Below are positions 27,603 to 36,918 of a DNA stretch of 64,000 nucleotides, one piece after another. Made by a program: the position numbers and the translations under genes. Below the pieces are notes generated by a model that did no database searches, was not told the DNA's origin, and saw only the letters and a program-made list of their open reading frames with translations. Origin of the DNA: Tsukamurella ocularis (lineage in GTDB: Bacteria; Actinomycetota; Actinomycetes; Mycobacteriales; Mycobacteriaceae). Numbering within the stretch: the first letter of the stretch is position 1; each line of letters begins with the position of its first letter. The stretch is taken from positions 62,001 to 126,000 of the forward strand of contig NZ_JANUCJ010000001.1 in the NCBI RefSeq assembly GCF_024807615.1, in the 5' to 3' direction.

Positions 27603-27992
27603 GTGCGCAACAATCTTCCCCCCGGCCTCCCGCCGGACCCGTTCGCCGACGACCCGAGCGACCCGACGGCCGCGCTGGACTCGCTCGACCCTGGTCAGCC
27701 CCTCGATCCCGCCGAGCGGCTCGCCGTCGAGGAGGACCTCGCGGACCTCTCCGTCTACGAGGCGCTGCTCGCGCACCGCGGCGTCCGCGGCTTGGTGATC
27801 TGCTGTGACGACTGTCAGGAAGATCACTACCACGACTGGGACATGCTGCGCGCGAACCTGCTGCAGCTGCTGGTCGACGGTACCGTCCGGCCGCACGAGC
27901 CCGCCTACGATCCGGCGCCCGACGCCTACGTCACCTGGGACTATTGCCGCGGCTACGCCGATGCGGCGATGAACCTCGCGAACGAGGAGTGA
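27603..27992 (+). CDS. DUF5319 family protein
   Basis: This 129-residue acidic protein starts at GTG 27603. It has a Pro/Asp-rich N-terminus (GLPPDPFADDPSDP) and the conserved core GLVICCDDCQEDHYHDWDMLR with three Cys and two His that could bind a metal. It is the counterpart of the conserved gene between guaB and the sigD operon in mycobacteria. Function unknown. It ends at the strong shared terminator at 28017. Confidence 0.88.
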   Translation: MRNNLPPGLPPDPFADDPSDPTAALDSLDPGQPLDPAERLAVEEDLADLSVYEALLAHRGVRGLVICCDDCQEDHYHDWDMLRANLLQLLVDGTVRPHEPAYDPAPDAYVTWDYCRGYADAAMNLANEE

Positions 27993-28016
27993 TCCGGCAC
28001 TCGTCGCGACCCGGAG

Positions 28017-28057
28017 ACGACGAAGGCCCCCACCGCGACGGTGGGGGCCTTCGTCGT
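28017..28057. terminator. Bidirectional terminator between DUF5319 gene and rsdA
   Basis: A perfect 18-bp stem (left 28017-28034, right 28040-28057) with a GCGAC loop lies between two convergent genes. The arm ends ACGACGAAGG/CCTTCGTCGT give A/T-bearing flanks in both directions, so it can stop transcription of both. Confidence 0.9.
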
Positions 28058-28088
28058 TCGTCCTACCGCCGCTGTCGCGGCGACATCG

Positions 28089-29276
28089 CTACCGCGGGAA
28101 CCAGTCCTCCGGCACTTCCGTAAGAACCGACGAGGCCGCGGCCGGCGTGGTCGTGACGGTCGGCCGAGACCGGGTCGTCGTGGTCGTCTGTGTGGGCTCC
28201 GTCGTGGTCGTCGCGGAGTTGGTCGTCGTCGGAGCAGTCGTGGTGGGCGTCGTGGTCGTCGGCTCCGGCTCCGGCGTCGTCGTCGGCACCGTCGTCGACG
28301 GCGTCGTCGGACGGGTCGGGTACGTCGGTACGGTCGGACGGGTCGGCTCCGTCGTCGGGATAGTCACCGTCGGCTCCGTCGTCGACGTCGGGGGGACCGA
28401 CGGCGAGGGCGACGGCGCCGGCGGACGCGTCGAGGTGGGTAGGTCGGTCGATCCGACCGGCAGCCCTGCGCGCGCCTCCGCGGCGCGGATCCGCTCCTCG
28501 AGCGCGGCGCGGTCTTTCTGGTTCTTCACCTTGGCGGCCTGCTGCCGGGCGCTGACCAGTGCGGCCTGCGCCTCAGCCTGATTGCTGGAGTCGATGGCGT
28601 TGTCCGCGCTCTCGAGCTGCGCCTTCGCCTCCGAGGTGGCGATCGTCTGCGAGGCGGCGTCCGAGAAGACGACCTCCTTGACGCTCCACAGCGCGCCGTC
28701 GCCCGGGCTCGCGGAGTTCACGAGCACGGTGCCGCCGCCGAGGATCGCCACGGCCGCGGCGGCCGCACCGGCCACCAGGCCGAACCGCTTGCGCCGAGAG
28801 GGCGCGTCGCCGATCGGCGTGACATCGCCGGACGGTACGCCGCCGACCGCGGGAGGGGGCACCGGGCGAGTCGGCCGCGCCGGGCGGAAGCCCCGCGTGC
28901 GGCGCCCCGCCCCGGTGGCGGCGACCAACTCGTCGACCGACGGACCGGCCGGGACCGGCGTCGTGACGATCTCGTCGCGCCAGTCCGCGAGCAGTGACGC
29001 GAGCGCGAACTCGGTCTGGTCCGCGGTGGTGACGGCGCCACCGGCCGCGAGCGCCTCGATCAGATCGTCGTCGCGGCGGACCGCGGCCACGTCGACGGGC
29101 GCGCCGTCGTCGGTGACGCGGTCGATGAAGCCGGTGTCGTCAGCCCCCAGGTCGCGAGGTGCACCGGGCCGCATCGGGCGCATCGGCGGGCCCAGACGGT
29201 GAGCCGCCGTGCGCTCCGGGTCATGCGGGTCGAAGCGCCCGTGGTTGTCGCCCCGCTTGTCGTTATCGTCGGCCAT
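28089..29276 (-). CDS. rsdA: Anti-sigma-D factor RsdA
   Basis: This 395-residue single-pass membrane protein holds SigD inactive at the membrane. The cytosolic N-terminal half has the RsdA sigma-binding segment (DDDLIEALAAGG, then FALASLLADWRDEIV). A membrane helix lies at about 164-187, then a helical stalk, then a long Thr/Pro-rich external region (about 275-385) encoded by low-complexity GTCGTC-like DNA. ATG 29276 is preferred over GTG 29288 because AAGGTGAG precedes it. Its start lies one base from the sigD stop, giving a sigD-rsdA operon. Confidence 0.92.
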   Translation of the reverse strand: MADDNDKRGDNHGRFDPHDPERTAAHRLGPPMRPMRPGAPRDLGADDTGFIDRVTDDGAPVDVAAVRRDDDLIEALAAGGAVTTADQTEFALASLLADWRDEIVTTPVPAGPSVDELVAATGAGRRTRGFRPARPTRPVPPPAVGGVPSGDVTPIGDAPSRRKRFGLVAGAAAAAVAILGGGTVLVNSASPGDGALWSVKEVVFSDAASQTIATSEAKAQLESADNAIDSSNQAEAQAALVSARQQAAKVKNQKDRAALEERIRAAEARAGLPVGSTDLPTSTRPPAPSPSPSVPPTSTTEPTVTIPTTEPTRPTVPTYPTRPTTPSTTVPTTTPEPEPTTTTPTTTAPTTTNSATTTTEPTQTTTTTRSRPTVTTTPAAASSVLTEVPEDWFPR

Positions 29277-29277
29277 G

Positions 29278-29850
29278 TCAGTTCTCACCTTCTTTCGCGA
29301 TCTGGTTCTTCAGCTTGGTCAGCGCGCGGTGCTGGGCCACGCGAACGGCACCGGCGGTGCCACCCACGGCCTCCGCGGTCTCCTCGGCCGACAGGCCGAC
29401 GACCACGCGGAGGATCAGGATCTCGCGCTGCTTCTCGGGGAGCGTGCTGAGCAGTCGGGCCATGTCACGGCTCGCCTCAGTGGCGAGCGCGTGGCTCTCG
29501 GGCCCGCCTTCCAGCGACGCTCTCTCTGGGATCTCGCCGACGGGGTCGGATTTGTTACGCGAGGCGTTCCGGAAGCCGTCTGCGACCTTGTGCGCGGCGA
29601 TGCCGTACACGAACGCCATGAAGGGACGCCCCTGGTCCTGATAACGGGGCAGCGCCGTCATTACAGCCATGCACACCTCCTGCGCCAAATCCTCAGCCGA
29701 CAGCGAGTGACGCTCGCCGCCCCCGACCCGTGCACGGCAGTACCGCACGACGAGAGGTCGGATGGTGTCGAGAACATCTGCGAGCGCAGACCTGTCGCCC
29801 TGCGCTGCTCCGCGCACGGCCCGGTCGAGCTCCTCACCTGTCAGATTCAT
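29278..29850 (-). CDS. sigD: ECF RNA polymerase sigma factor SigD
   Basis: This 190-residue ECF sigma factor has region 2 (RYCRARV to EDLAQEVCMAVMTALPRY and AFVYGIAAHKVADGFR) and region 4 (LPEKQREILILRVVVGLSAEETAEAVGGTAGAVRVAQHRAL). In mycobacteria SigD controls ribosomal and lipid genes under starvation and is released by regulated loss of RsdA. rsdA follows directly, and a conserved TPR-like gene precedes it by 20 bases. Confidence 0.94.
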   Translation of the reverse strand: MNLTGEELDRAVRGAAQGDRSALADVLDTIRPLVVRYCRARVGGGERHSLSAEDLAQEVCMAVMTALPRYQDQGRPFMAFVYGIAAHKVADGFRNASRNKSDPVGEIPERASLEGGPESHALATEASRDMARLLSTLPEKQREILILRVVVGLSAEETAEAVGGTAGAVRVAQHRALTKLKNQIAKEGEN

Positions 29851-29870
29851 CGCCAGCCTGCATTCCGCCG

Positions 29871-30749
29871 TTACACCCCTGCCAGATCCGCGCCATCACG
29901 AACCCATTCCTCCTCCACAGCAGCCGCGATCCGCGCCGCCCCCGCACCCCGCCCCTCCCCTGACGTACTGCTCATCATTTTCGCACCGGCCCACCTTAGA
30001 GGATTCAACACCGACTCGGTGGCGACCCGGTAGGCGTCCTCGACGAGTACCGAGGCCCGATCGGCCTGCTCCGAGGCCGCCGCCGCGGCCCCCGCGATAA
30101 GAAGCGTCTTCGCGTGGTGACGCGGGCGACTCGTTCCCGGGTCAGCCGTGAGCAGGGCGTCGACGGCGTCCGCCGCCCCCGCGGTATCTCCGGAGTACAC
30201 GGCGAGCTCGGCGGCGACCCAGTCCCGGCGAAGCCGGGCACGGGGCACCGTCCACCACGGGGTCGGCCCCGATATCGCACTGCCCGGCCCAGCCGGCGCT
30301 GCCGCGCCGGCTCCGAACGCCGCGAGGTGCTCGTCGGCGCGTGCGAGGAGCCGCGCACTCAGCGCATACCGTCCGGTCCCGAGGGCGTCCGCTGCGAGCC
30401 CCACCGTCGCGTCGACCATCAAAGCCACCATCAGACCGTACCCAGGTTGGTCTCGCGTTCCGACAGCAAGGGCCAGGGCGGCACCGTCGGGACCGCTGGC
30501 GGCGCGGTGCCGCCCGGACTGCCGCAGCATCGACGCCTCGAGACACCGGGAGGCGGAGGCGAACGGGCCGTCGGAGATCCGGGCCGTCAGGGTCCGGGCG
30601 GCGGCGAACCGCCCGGCGCCCGCCAGCGCCACCGCCCGCAACCACGCCCGCCCCTGCGGACCGGCGAGCGGCCCGACGGGGCCGCAGTCCGATCCGAACG
30701 CCGCCACGAGGAGGTCCTCCGCGGAGGCTCCCGACTGTCCAGTTTCCAA
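29871..30749 (-). CDS. Conserved helical-repeat protein upstream of sigD
   Basis: This 292-residue Ala-rich protein is probably all-helical, with several helix pairs resembling TPR repeats (AWLRAVALAGAGRFAAARTL; WVAAELAVYSGDTAGAADAV). It occupies the position of a conserved hypothetical between whiB3 and sigD in mycobacteria. The likely start is TTG 30749, as GGAAGG lies 8 bases upstream and no ATG fits. It is 20 bases from sigD and therefore likely in its operon, possibly as a regulator or scaffold. Function unknown. Confidence 0.75.
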   Translation of the reverse strand: METGQSGASAEDLLVAAFGSDCGPVGPLAGPQGRAWLRAVALAGAGRFAAARTLTARISDGPFASASRCLEASMLRQSGRHRAASGPDGAALALAVGTRDQPGYGLMVALMVDATVGLAADALGTGRYALSARLLARADEHLAAFGAGAAAPAGPGSAISGPTPWWTVPRARLRRDWVAAELAVYSGDTAGAADAVDALLTADPGTSRPRHHAKTLLIAGAAAAASEQADRASVLVEDAYRVATESVLNPLRWAGAKMMSSTSGEGRGAGAARIAAAVEEEWVRDGADLAGV

Positions 30750-31125
30750 AGATTTAACCTTCCAGAATTTGCACGCGTGACAATGGCGTACTGAGGCCGT
30801 TCACAGGCGTTGACGTTACCGACATGTAAGACGATTCCGACCCGTCGACCGCCACCGAACTCTCCATAATCACGGCGTACGATAATTCAAAACATAGCAC
30901 TACCTGCAGAAATATCTCCCGCGACACTCGGTTCACGATCGCAATTCCAACGACGCACCCCGGCGGCATGAATGAACACGACGTTAATTCTCACTGTGAT
31001 CGAATCACCCCCCGGATACCCCCGAGCGGGTTGACCTTCGTCTGGCGAACTGCCTACGGTGAGTGCGCGAGAGGAACAACGACGTTTCCACGCCCGCGAG
31101 AACGCCGAGTGTCTGGAGAATGCGC
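30750..31125. other. Long AT-richer whiB3 upstream region
   Basis: These 376 bases hold no gene I can support. They are clearly lower in GC than their neighbours and serve the divergent sigD-side operon (to the left) and whiB3 (to the right). A plausible whiB3 promoter is at 31031-31060. Runs such as TACGATAATTC near 30880 and GTTAATTCTCACTGTGATCG near 30985 could be further promoter elements or regulator sites. Confidence 0.5.
31031..31060 (+). promoter_or_regulatory. Candidate whiB3 promoter
   Basis: TTGACC (31031-31036) and TACGGT (31055-31060) are separated by 18 bases, a good match to a vegetative -35/-10 pair, and lie about 65 bases upstream of the whiB3 ATG. Confidence 0.45.
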
Positions 31126-31428
31126 ATGCCTCAACCCAACGAGCTCCCCGGTCCCAACTCGGATTTCTGGGACTGGCAGATGCATGGCGTGTGTCGCGGG
31201 GTCGACAGCTCGGTGTTCTTCCATCCCGACGGCGAGCGCGGCCGGGCCCGTGCACAGCGCGAACGGCGCGCCAAGGAGCTGTGCCGCACGTGCCCCGTCC
31301 TCACCCAGTGCCGCGCCCACGCGATCACCGTCGCCGAGCCCTACGGGATCTGGGGCGGTCTGTCCGAGTCGGAGCGCGCCGCCCTCGCCTCGAAGTCACG
31401 GGTCAAGACCAGCCGCATCGCGGGCTGA
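31126..31428 (+). CDS. whiB3: WhiB3-type iron-sulphur redox regulator
   Basis: This 100-residue Wbl protein has four cluster-binding cysteines (Cys23, Cys53, Cys56, Cys62) for a 4Fe-4S cluster and the GIWGG turn (residues 74-78) that contacts the principal sigma factor. The N-terminus MPQPNELPGPNSDFWDWQ and HPDGERGRARAQRE are WhiB3-specific. In mycobacteria WhiB3 senses NO, O2 and redox state and controls lipid synthesis. The ATG at 31126 has GGAGA 7 bases upstream. A hairpin terminator follows. Confidence 0.93.
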   Translation: MPQPNELPGPNSDFWDWQMHGVCRGVDSSVFFHPDGERGRARAQRERRAKELCRTCPVLTQCRAHAITVAEPYGIWGGLSESERAALASKSRVKTSRIAG

Positions 31429-31446
31429 CCTTCTCCCCGGAACGCA

Positions 31447-31480
31447 GAAGCGCCCCCGACCGTCTGGTCGGGGGCGCTTC
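31447..31480. terminator. Bidirectional terminator between whiB3 and groEL1
   Basis: A perfect 15-bp stem (31447-31461 with 31466-31480) closes a GTCT loop between the convergent whiB3 and groEL genes. Arms begin GAAGCGCCCCC. Confidence 0.88.
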
Positions 31481-31512
31481 GTTCTGCTCGGGACGGGCCC
31501 GGGAGGCATCTC

Positions 31513-33123
<1,611 letters not shown>

Positions 33124-33152
33124 TCAAAGCTCCTCAAGCTCTGCGGAAACGG

Positions 33153-33199
33153 CCGGACCGCCCCGTCCCGGGCTGATTCCCAGGGGCGGGGCGGTCCGG
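33153..33199 (-). other. Large hairpin in the groES-groEL1 gap
   Basis: A 17-bp stem (33153-33169 with 33183-33199, one G-T wobble) closes a 13-base loop between groES and groEL1. It is not followed by a T-run on the transcribed strand, so it looks more like an RNA processing or stability element, or an attenuator, than a simple terminator. Confidence 0.7.
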
Positions 33200-33218
33200 A
33201 ATTCGCACGTATGCGCCG

Positions 33219-33518
33219 TTACTTGCCGATGACGGCCAGGACGTCGCGCGCGGAGAGCACGAGGTACTCCTCGCCGTCGTAGTTGAACTCGGTCCCGCCG
33301 TACTTGCTGAACAGCACGGTGTCGCCCTCGCTGATGCCGGTGGGAACCCGGTTGCCCTGCTCGGTCACGCGGCCCTCGCCGACGGCGACGACGGTGCCGG
33401 TCTGCGGCTTCTCCTTGGCGGTGTCCGGGATGACCAGGCCCGACGCGGTGGTGGTCTCGGCCTCGGTGGCCTTCACCAGGATCTTGTCGTCAAGCGGCTT
33501 GATGTTCACGCTCGCCAC
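33219..33518 (-). CDS. groES: 10-kDa co-chaperonin GroES
   Basis: This 99-residue lid protein of the chaperonin has the N-terminal [16 protein letters not shown], the mobile loop around [18 protein letters not shown] and the [25 protein letters not shown] end. It is first in the groES-groEL1 operon, about 120 bases downstream of a CIRCE element, so HrcA repression and heat induction are expected. Confidence 0.97.
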   Translation of the reverse strand: MASVNIKPLDDKILVKATEAETTTASGLVIPDTAKEKPQTGTVVAVGEGRVTEQGNRVPTGISEGDTVLFSKYGGTEFNYDGEEYLVLSARDVLAVIGK

Positions 33519-33636
33519 AGTTCGCCTCCATGTGTGGAAAATCTTCTGTATGTCAGGGTGGCCCGAAAGTCACAGCCGTCGTCGCGGGTGCCGGCGTCAC
33601 CTTGTGCGCGCGGATTTCCCCGCGCACACGAACCAC

Positions 33637-33668
33637 TTAGCACTCTACCCATGGGAGTGCTAGCACTC
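33637..33668. promoter_or_regulatory. CIRCE (HrcA) operator with an extra palindromic arm
   Basis: TTAGCACTC, nine bases, then GAGTGCTAG (33637-33663) matches the CIRCE consensus TTAGCACTC-N9-GAGTGCTAA with one change. The right arm continues into a second CACTC, making GAGTGCTAGCACTC (33655-33668) a perfect palindrome and giving three CACTC-type half-sites. It lies upstream of groES. Confidence 0.92.
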
Positions 33669-33688
33669 AAGGGCGGTCTTCGGACAAT

Positions 33689-35062
33689 TCAGTGGGTGAG
33701 GTGCTCCACCATCAGAACCTGCAGTTCACCGACGAGAAAGCCGAGGATCGCACCCACCATGATGAGCGTCTTCTCGTCCGCCTGGAAGGCCGGGCGGAGC
33801 ACGCCCTCGAACTCGTCGGGGGTCATCGCCGCCATCTTCTGCACCATCGTCGAGCGGATGTCGAGCTTCGCGTCGAGGTAGTCGTTGGCGTCACCGAGCA
33901 TTACCGGCATCGACGCGACGAAGTCGTCCGCGCCCGCGCGCGACATCGGGCCTATCTGGGCCATATCGAGGCCGCCCGCGACCCTGCCCACCTGCCCGCC
34001 GACGGCGCCGCCCACCATCCCCACCGCGTCCGCGACGACGCCGACCAGGTTGCCGGCCGTCAGTGGACCGACGCCGACTTTGTCGAGGCCGAAGTTCTGC
34101 GCGTTGCTCCGCAGCGCCTTCTCGACGCTGGGGATCTCGTCCTCCATCGCCTCGCGCAGCACGCCGGCCACGACGGTGACCAGCTGGTCGCGTTGCGAGC
34201 CCGTGAACAGCGAGCGGACCAGCCGCTCCGCAGTGAGCACGCGCGTGGCGATGAGCGCGCCGTACTCCTCGGAGACGGGGATGCGGTGCTTCTGGAACAA
34301 GCCCTGCCACGGGATGAACCCGAGGTACCTCTTCGGCTCCTTCGGGTTGAAGATCAGCCGCAGCGCCGCCCAGTCGGTGAACCAGCCGGTGAAGAGGCCG
34401 AACAGCGGCATGATCCACGGATTGCGGAAGAGCGCCCAGCACGCCGCCTGGAGCAGGCCGATGAAGAAGCCGAAGACGAGGCCGCTGTTGCGGATGAAGG
34501 CGAACTCCCGCCGGCCGACGTCGAGGAACATCTTCTCCAGCACGTCGGGATCGGCGAGCACCTCGCGCGTGACCATCTCCTTGAGGTCGAAGACCTCGTC
34601 GATGTTCTTCCGGATCGCCGCGACCAGTTTCGGCACCAGGTCCCGTGCAATGACCTGGGCGCGCTGAATCACCAGCTCCTGGGCTGTCGACGGCAGCAGG
34701 TTCCATAGCGCGGGCTGGTACTCGGCGGCCACCTCCGGCACGATCCGCGCGACCTCGCGCCGCAGTTGGCGCTCCATGCGGTCGCCCAGCTCGTCCGCGT
34801 CCACCTTCTCGAGGATGTCCGACGCCGAGACCAGCCGATCGGTCAGGGTGTCGCACAGCACCTCGACCATCTGCGGTGCGCGCTTCGGGATGATGCCCTG
34901 CCAGCCGAGCTTGCCGATGCCCTTGAACTGATGCGGCCGGAACATCATCCGGATCGCGACCACCTTGGTCCCGTAGCCGATGAGCGCCGCGATGATCGGC
35001 ATGGACAGGTAGATGAGCCAGTTCCGCGATACGTCCGCAGTGATCTCGGCCCAGGTCTGCAT
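33689..35062 (-). CDS. DUF445 family membrane protein
   Basis: This 457-residue protein has the DUF445 pattern: an N-terminal helix with GYGTKVVAIRMMFRP, a long amphipathic helical body, two central membrane helices around NPWIMPLFGLFTGWFTDWAALRLIF, and a C-terminal membrane helix (TLIMVGAILGFLVGELQVLMV). Bacillus relatives (YheB, YtaF-like) are spore-associated; in actinobacteria the role is unknown. It lies left of the groES promoter on the same strand. Confidence 0.88.
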   Translation of the reverse strand: MQTWAEITADVSRNWLIYLSMPIIAALIGYGTKVVAIRMMFRPHQFKGIGKLGWQGIIPKRAPQMVEVLCDTLTDRLVSASDILEKVDADELGDRMERQLRREVARIVPEVAAEYQPALWNLLPSTAQELVIQRAQVIARDLVPKLVAAIRKNIDEVFDLKEMVTREVLADPDVLEKMFLDVGRREFAFIRNSGLVFGFFIGLLQAACWALFRNPWIMPLFGLFTGWFTDWAALRLIFNPKEPKRYLGFIPWQGLFQKHRIPVSEEYGALIATRVLTAERLVRSLFTGSQRDQLVTVVAGVLREAMEDEIPSVEKALRSNAQNFGLDKVGVGPLTAGNLVGVVADAVGMVGGAVGGQVGRVAGGLDMAQIGPMSRAGADDFVASMPVMLGDANDYLDAKLDIRSTMVQKMAAMTPDEFEGVLRPAFQADEKTLIMVGAILGFLVGELQVLMVEHLTH

Positions 35063-35113
35063 GGCGTCACCCTACGCAGCGGGTCCGGCCCGGCGGGGCC
35101 GTTTCCGCGCAGG

Positions 35114-36871
35114 TCATCCGACGGTGCGGCGGGCCCGGTCCGACCGGGCCGCGTACGCCGCGCCCACCGCCAGGAGGGTGATCCCGACCAGCAGGAAGGC
35201 GATCACGCGGACCGCACCGTCGAGGGCGGCGAGGTCGAAGAGGAAGAGTTTGGCGACGGCCCCGCCGATGAGCGCGAGCCCGGCGAAGTTCCCCGCCGTG
35301 CCCCAGTTGTGTCGCCGCTGCAGCAGCAGGTAGGCGCCGGTCGTGATCCAGGCGACGGTGGCGACGCCATGGCCCCAGCGGGCGCCCTCCGCGCCCCCGA
35401 TCGCCCAGCCGAGGTTCGCGAGCAGCGCAGTCGCCGCGCCGAGGGCCGCGACGCCGCAGACCACGCCGACGAGGTTCCGGGTCTCCTCCGGCACCTGCGG
35501 CAGCAGTCGCCACGCGGCAGTGACGGCGAAGACCAGCGCCAGGGCCGCGGCCGCGATCGCGGGGGCGGTGCCGGCGCCGCGGCGGACGGCCTCGTCCAGC
35601 AGGGTCGTCGTCGCGCCGTACCGCTCGAGCGCGACGGCGAGGCCCATCCCGCCGAGGGCCGCGCCGGCCCAGCAGGCCGACGGTTCGCGGCCGGCGGCGA
35701 TCAGCGCGCCGGTCCCGAGGGCGAGCAGCACCGCGGGCAGCGAGGCGGCGGGCGTGCAGAGCACGGACCCGATGAGCGCGGCGAAGGCGGCGACGCCGAA
35801 CCACACGCCGCGGACCGCGGGCGCGGTGCCGGGCAGGAGGCCGAGGGCGATCGTCGCCGCGACCAGGGCGAGGGCGGCGAACGCGGCAGCCCAGTCAGGA
35901 ACGGCGATCATCGCGAGCAGCACGGGCGACGCGGCGACGATCCCGGCGGAGACCAGCGCCCAGCACCGGCCGGCGCGGGCCTCGGGGTCGGCGGCGGCGA
36001 GGAGGCCGACGACGGCACCGAGCACCGTCGCGCCGAGGATCGGTAGGGCGTCGGCCGATCCGGCGCCGAGGGCGAGCGCCGCGAGGGTGAGCGAGGTACC
36101 GGCTGAGCGGACCACGTGCAGCCACGCCCACGCGGCCGGGCGGCAGACGCCGATCGAGGCGATGGCGAGGATCAGAGTGAAGCCGCCGAGCAGGTACGCG
36201 TTGTCGGCGAGCGGCGGCGCCAGCAGGTAGACGGGGGCGTACAGCGCGATCCCGAGCCACTGGCTGCGCCACCGCTGGGCGAGCGCGAGCCCGCCCAGGG
36301 CGATGAGGCCGGAGAGGGTCAGCCCCACGACCGGGGGCACCCACTCGTAGACCCCGGTGACGGCGACGGTGTCGAGGTACGCCGCGGCGACGCCGGTGGC
36401 AGCCAGGGCGACGGACCCGATGCGGCCGCCGGGACGGCGGTGCAGCCACACCGCGGCACCGAGGAGGCCCGCGGCGAGCGCCGACCCGAGGCCGACGCGG
36501 ACAGTGGGGCCGAGGAGTCCGGCCTGGGCGGCGAGGACGAGGAGCAGCGCGATGCCGATCAGCGTCACGAGCACGCCCGCGCCGGCGAGCACACGCGCGA
36601 CGGTGAAGACGGGAGTCCGTGCGGACGTCGGCCTCGCGGGAGCTAGCGCGGGGAAGGGCATCGGCGGGGGCGGCGGAACGTGGCGCGACTGGGGAGCCGG
36701 CACCGGAGCCGTCGCCGGCCGCGGCGCCTGGGTGATGAGCACGGGGGCGACCACGTGCCGCCGCATCGCGCCGAGCTCGGCCTGCATCCACTGCAGGCGC
36801 CGCACGGTGATGTCGAGTTCGGTGGTGAGCCGGTCGAGCCGGGGGTCTGTCTGCGGGGCGTTCTGGGGCAT
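35114..36871 (-). CDS. DUF2339-type multi-pass membrane protein
   Basis: This 585-residue protein has a short N-terminal coiled segment (RLTTELDITVRRLQWMQAEL), a Pro-rich linker and then about 16-18 short hydrophobic helices rich in Ala, Leu and Gly. The last part carries the DUF2339 end (ITTGAYLLLQRRHNWGTAGN and AKLFLFDLAALDGAVRVIAF). Function is unknown. It stands alone between the DUF445 gene and the MFS exporter. Confidence 0.8.
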   Translation of the reverse strand: MPQNAPQTDPRLDRLTTELDITVRRLQWMQAELGAMRRHVVAPVLITQAPRPATAPVPAPQSRHVPPPPPMPFPALAPARPTSARTPVFTVARVLAGAGVLVTLIGIALLLVLAAQAGLLGPTVRVGLGSALAAGLLGAAVWLHRRPGGRIGSVALAATGVAAAYLDTVAVTGVYEWVPPVVGLTLSGLIALGGLALAQRWRSQWLGIALYAPVYLLAPPLADNAYLLGGFTLILAIASIGVCRPAAWAWLHVVRSAGTSLTLAALALGAGSADALPILGATVLGAVVGLLAAADPEARAGRCWALVSAGIVAASPVLLAMIAVPDWAAAFAALALVAATIALGLLPGTAPAVRGVWFGVAAFAALIGSVLCTPAASLPAVLLALGTGALIAAGREPSACWAGAALGGMGLAVALERYGATTTLLDEAVRRGAGTAPAIAAAALALVFAVTAAWRLLPQVPEETRNLVGVVCGVAALGAATALLANLGWAIGGAEGARWGHGVATVAWITTGAYLLLQRRHNWGTAGNFAGLALIGGAVAKLFLFDLAALDGAVRVIAFLLVGITLLAVGAAYAARSDRARRTVG

Positions 36872-36918
36872 GCACCTAGGCTGCCGCGCCGGGGTGCGGC
36901 GCGGCAGCGTAGGACTAC

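Noticed and set aside
28147-28581. A plus-strand frame opposite rsdA rich in Val and Gly.
   Set aside because: It is the complement of the Thr/Pro-rich repeats of RsdA; the GTCGTC repetition explains it.
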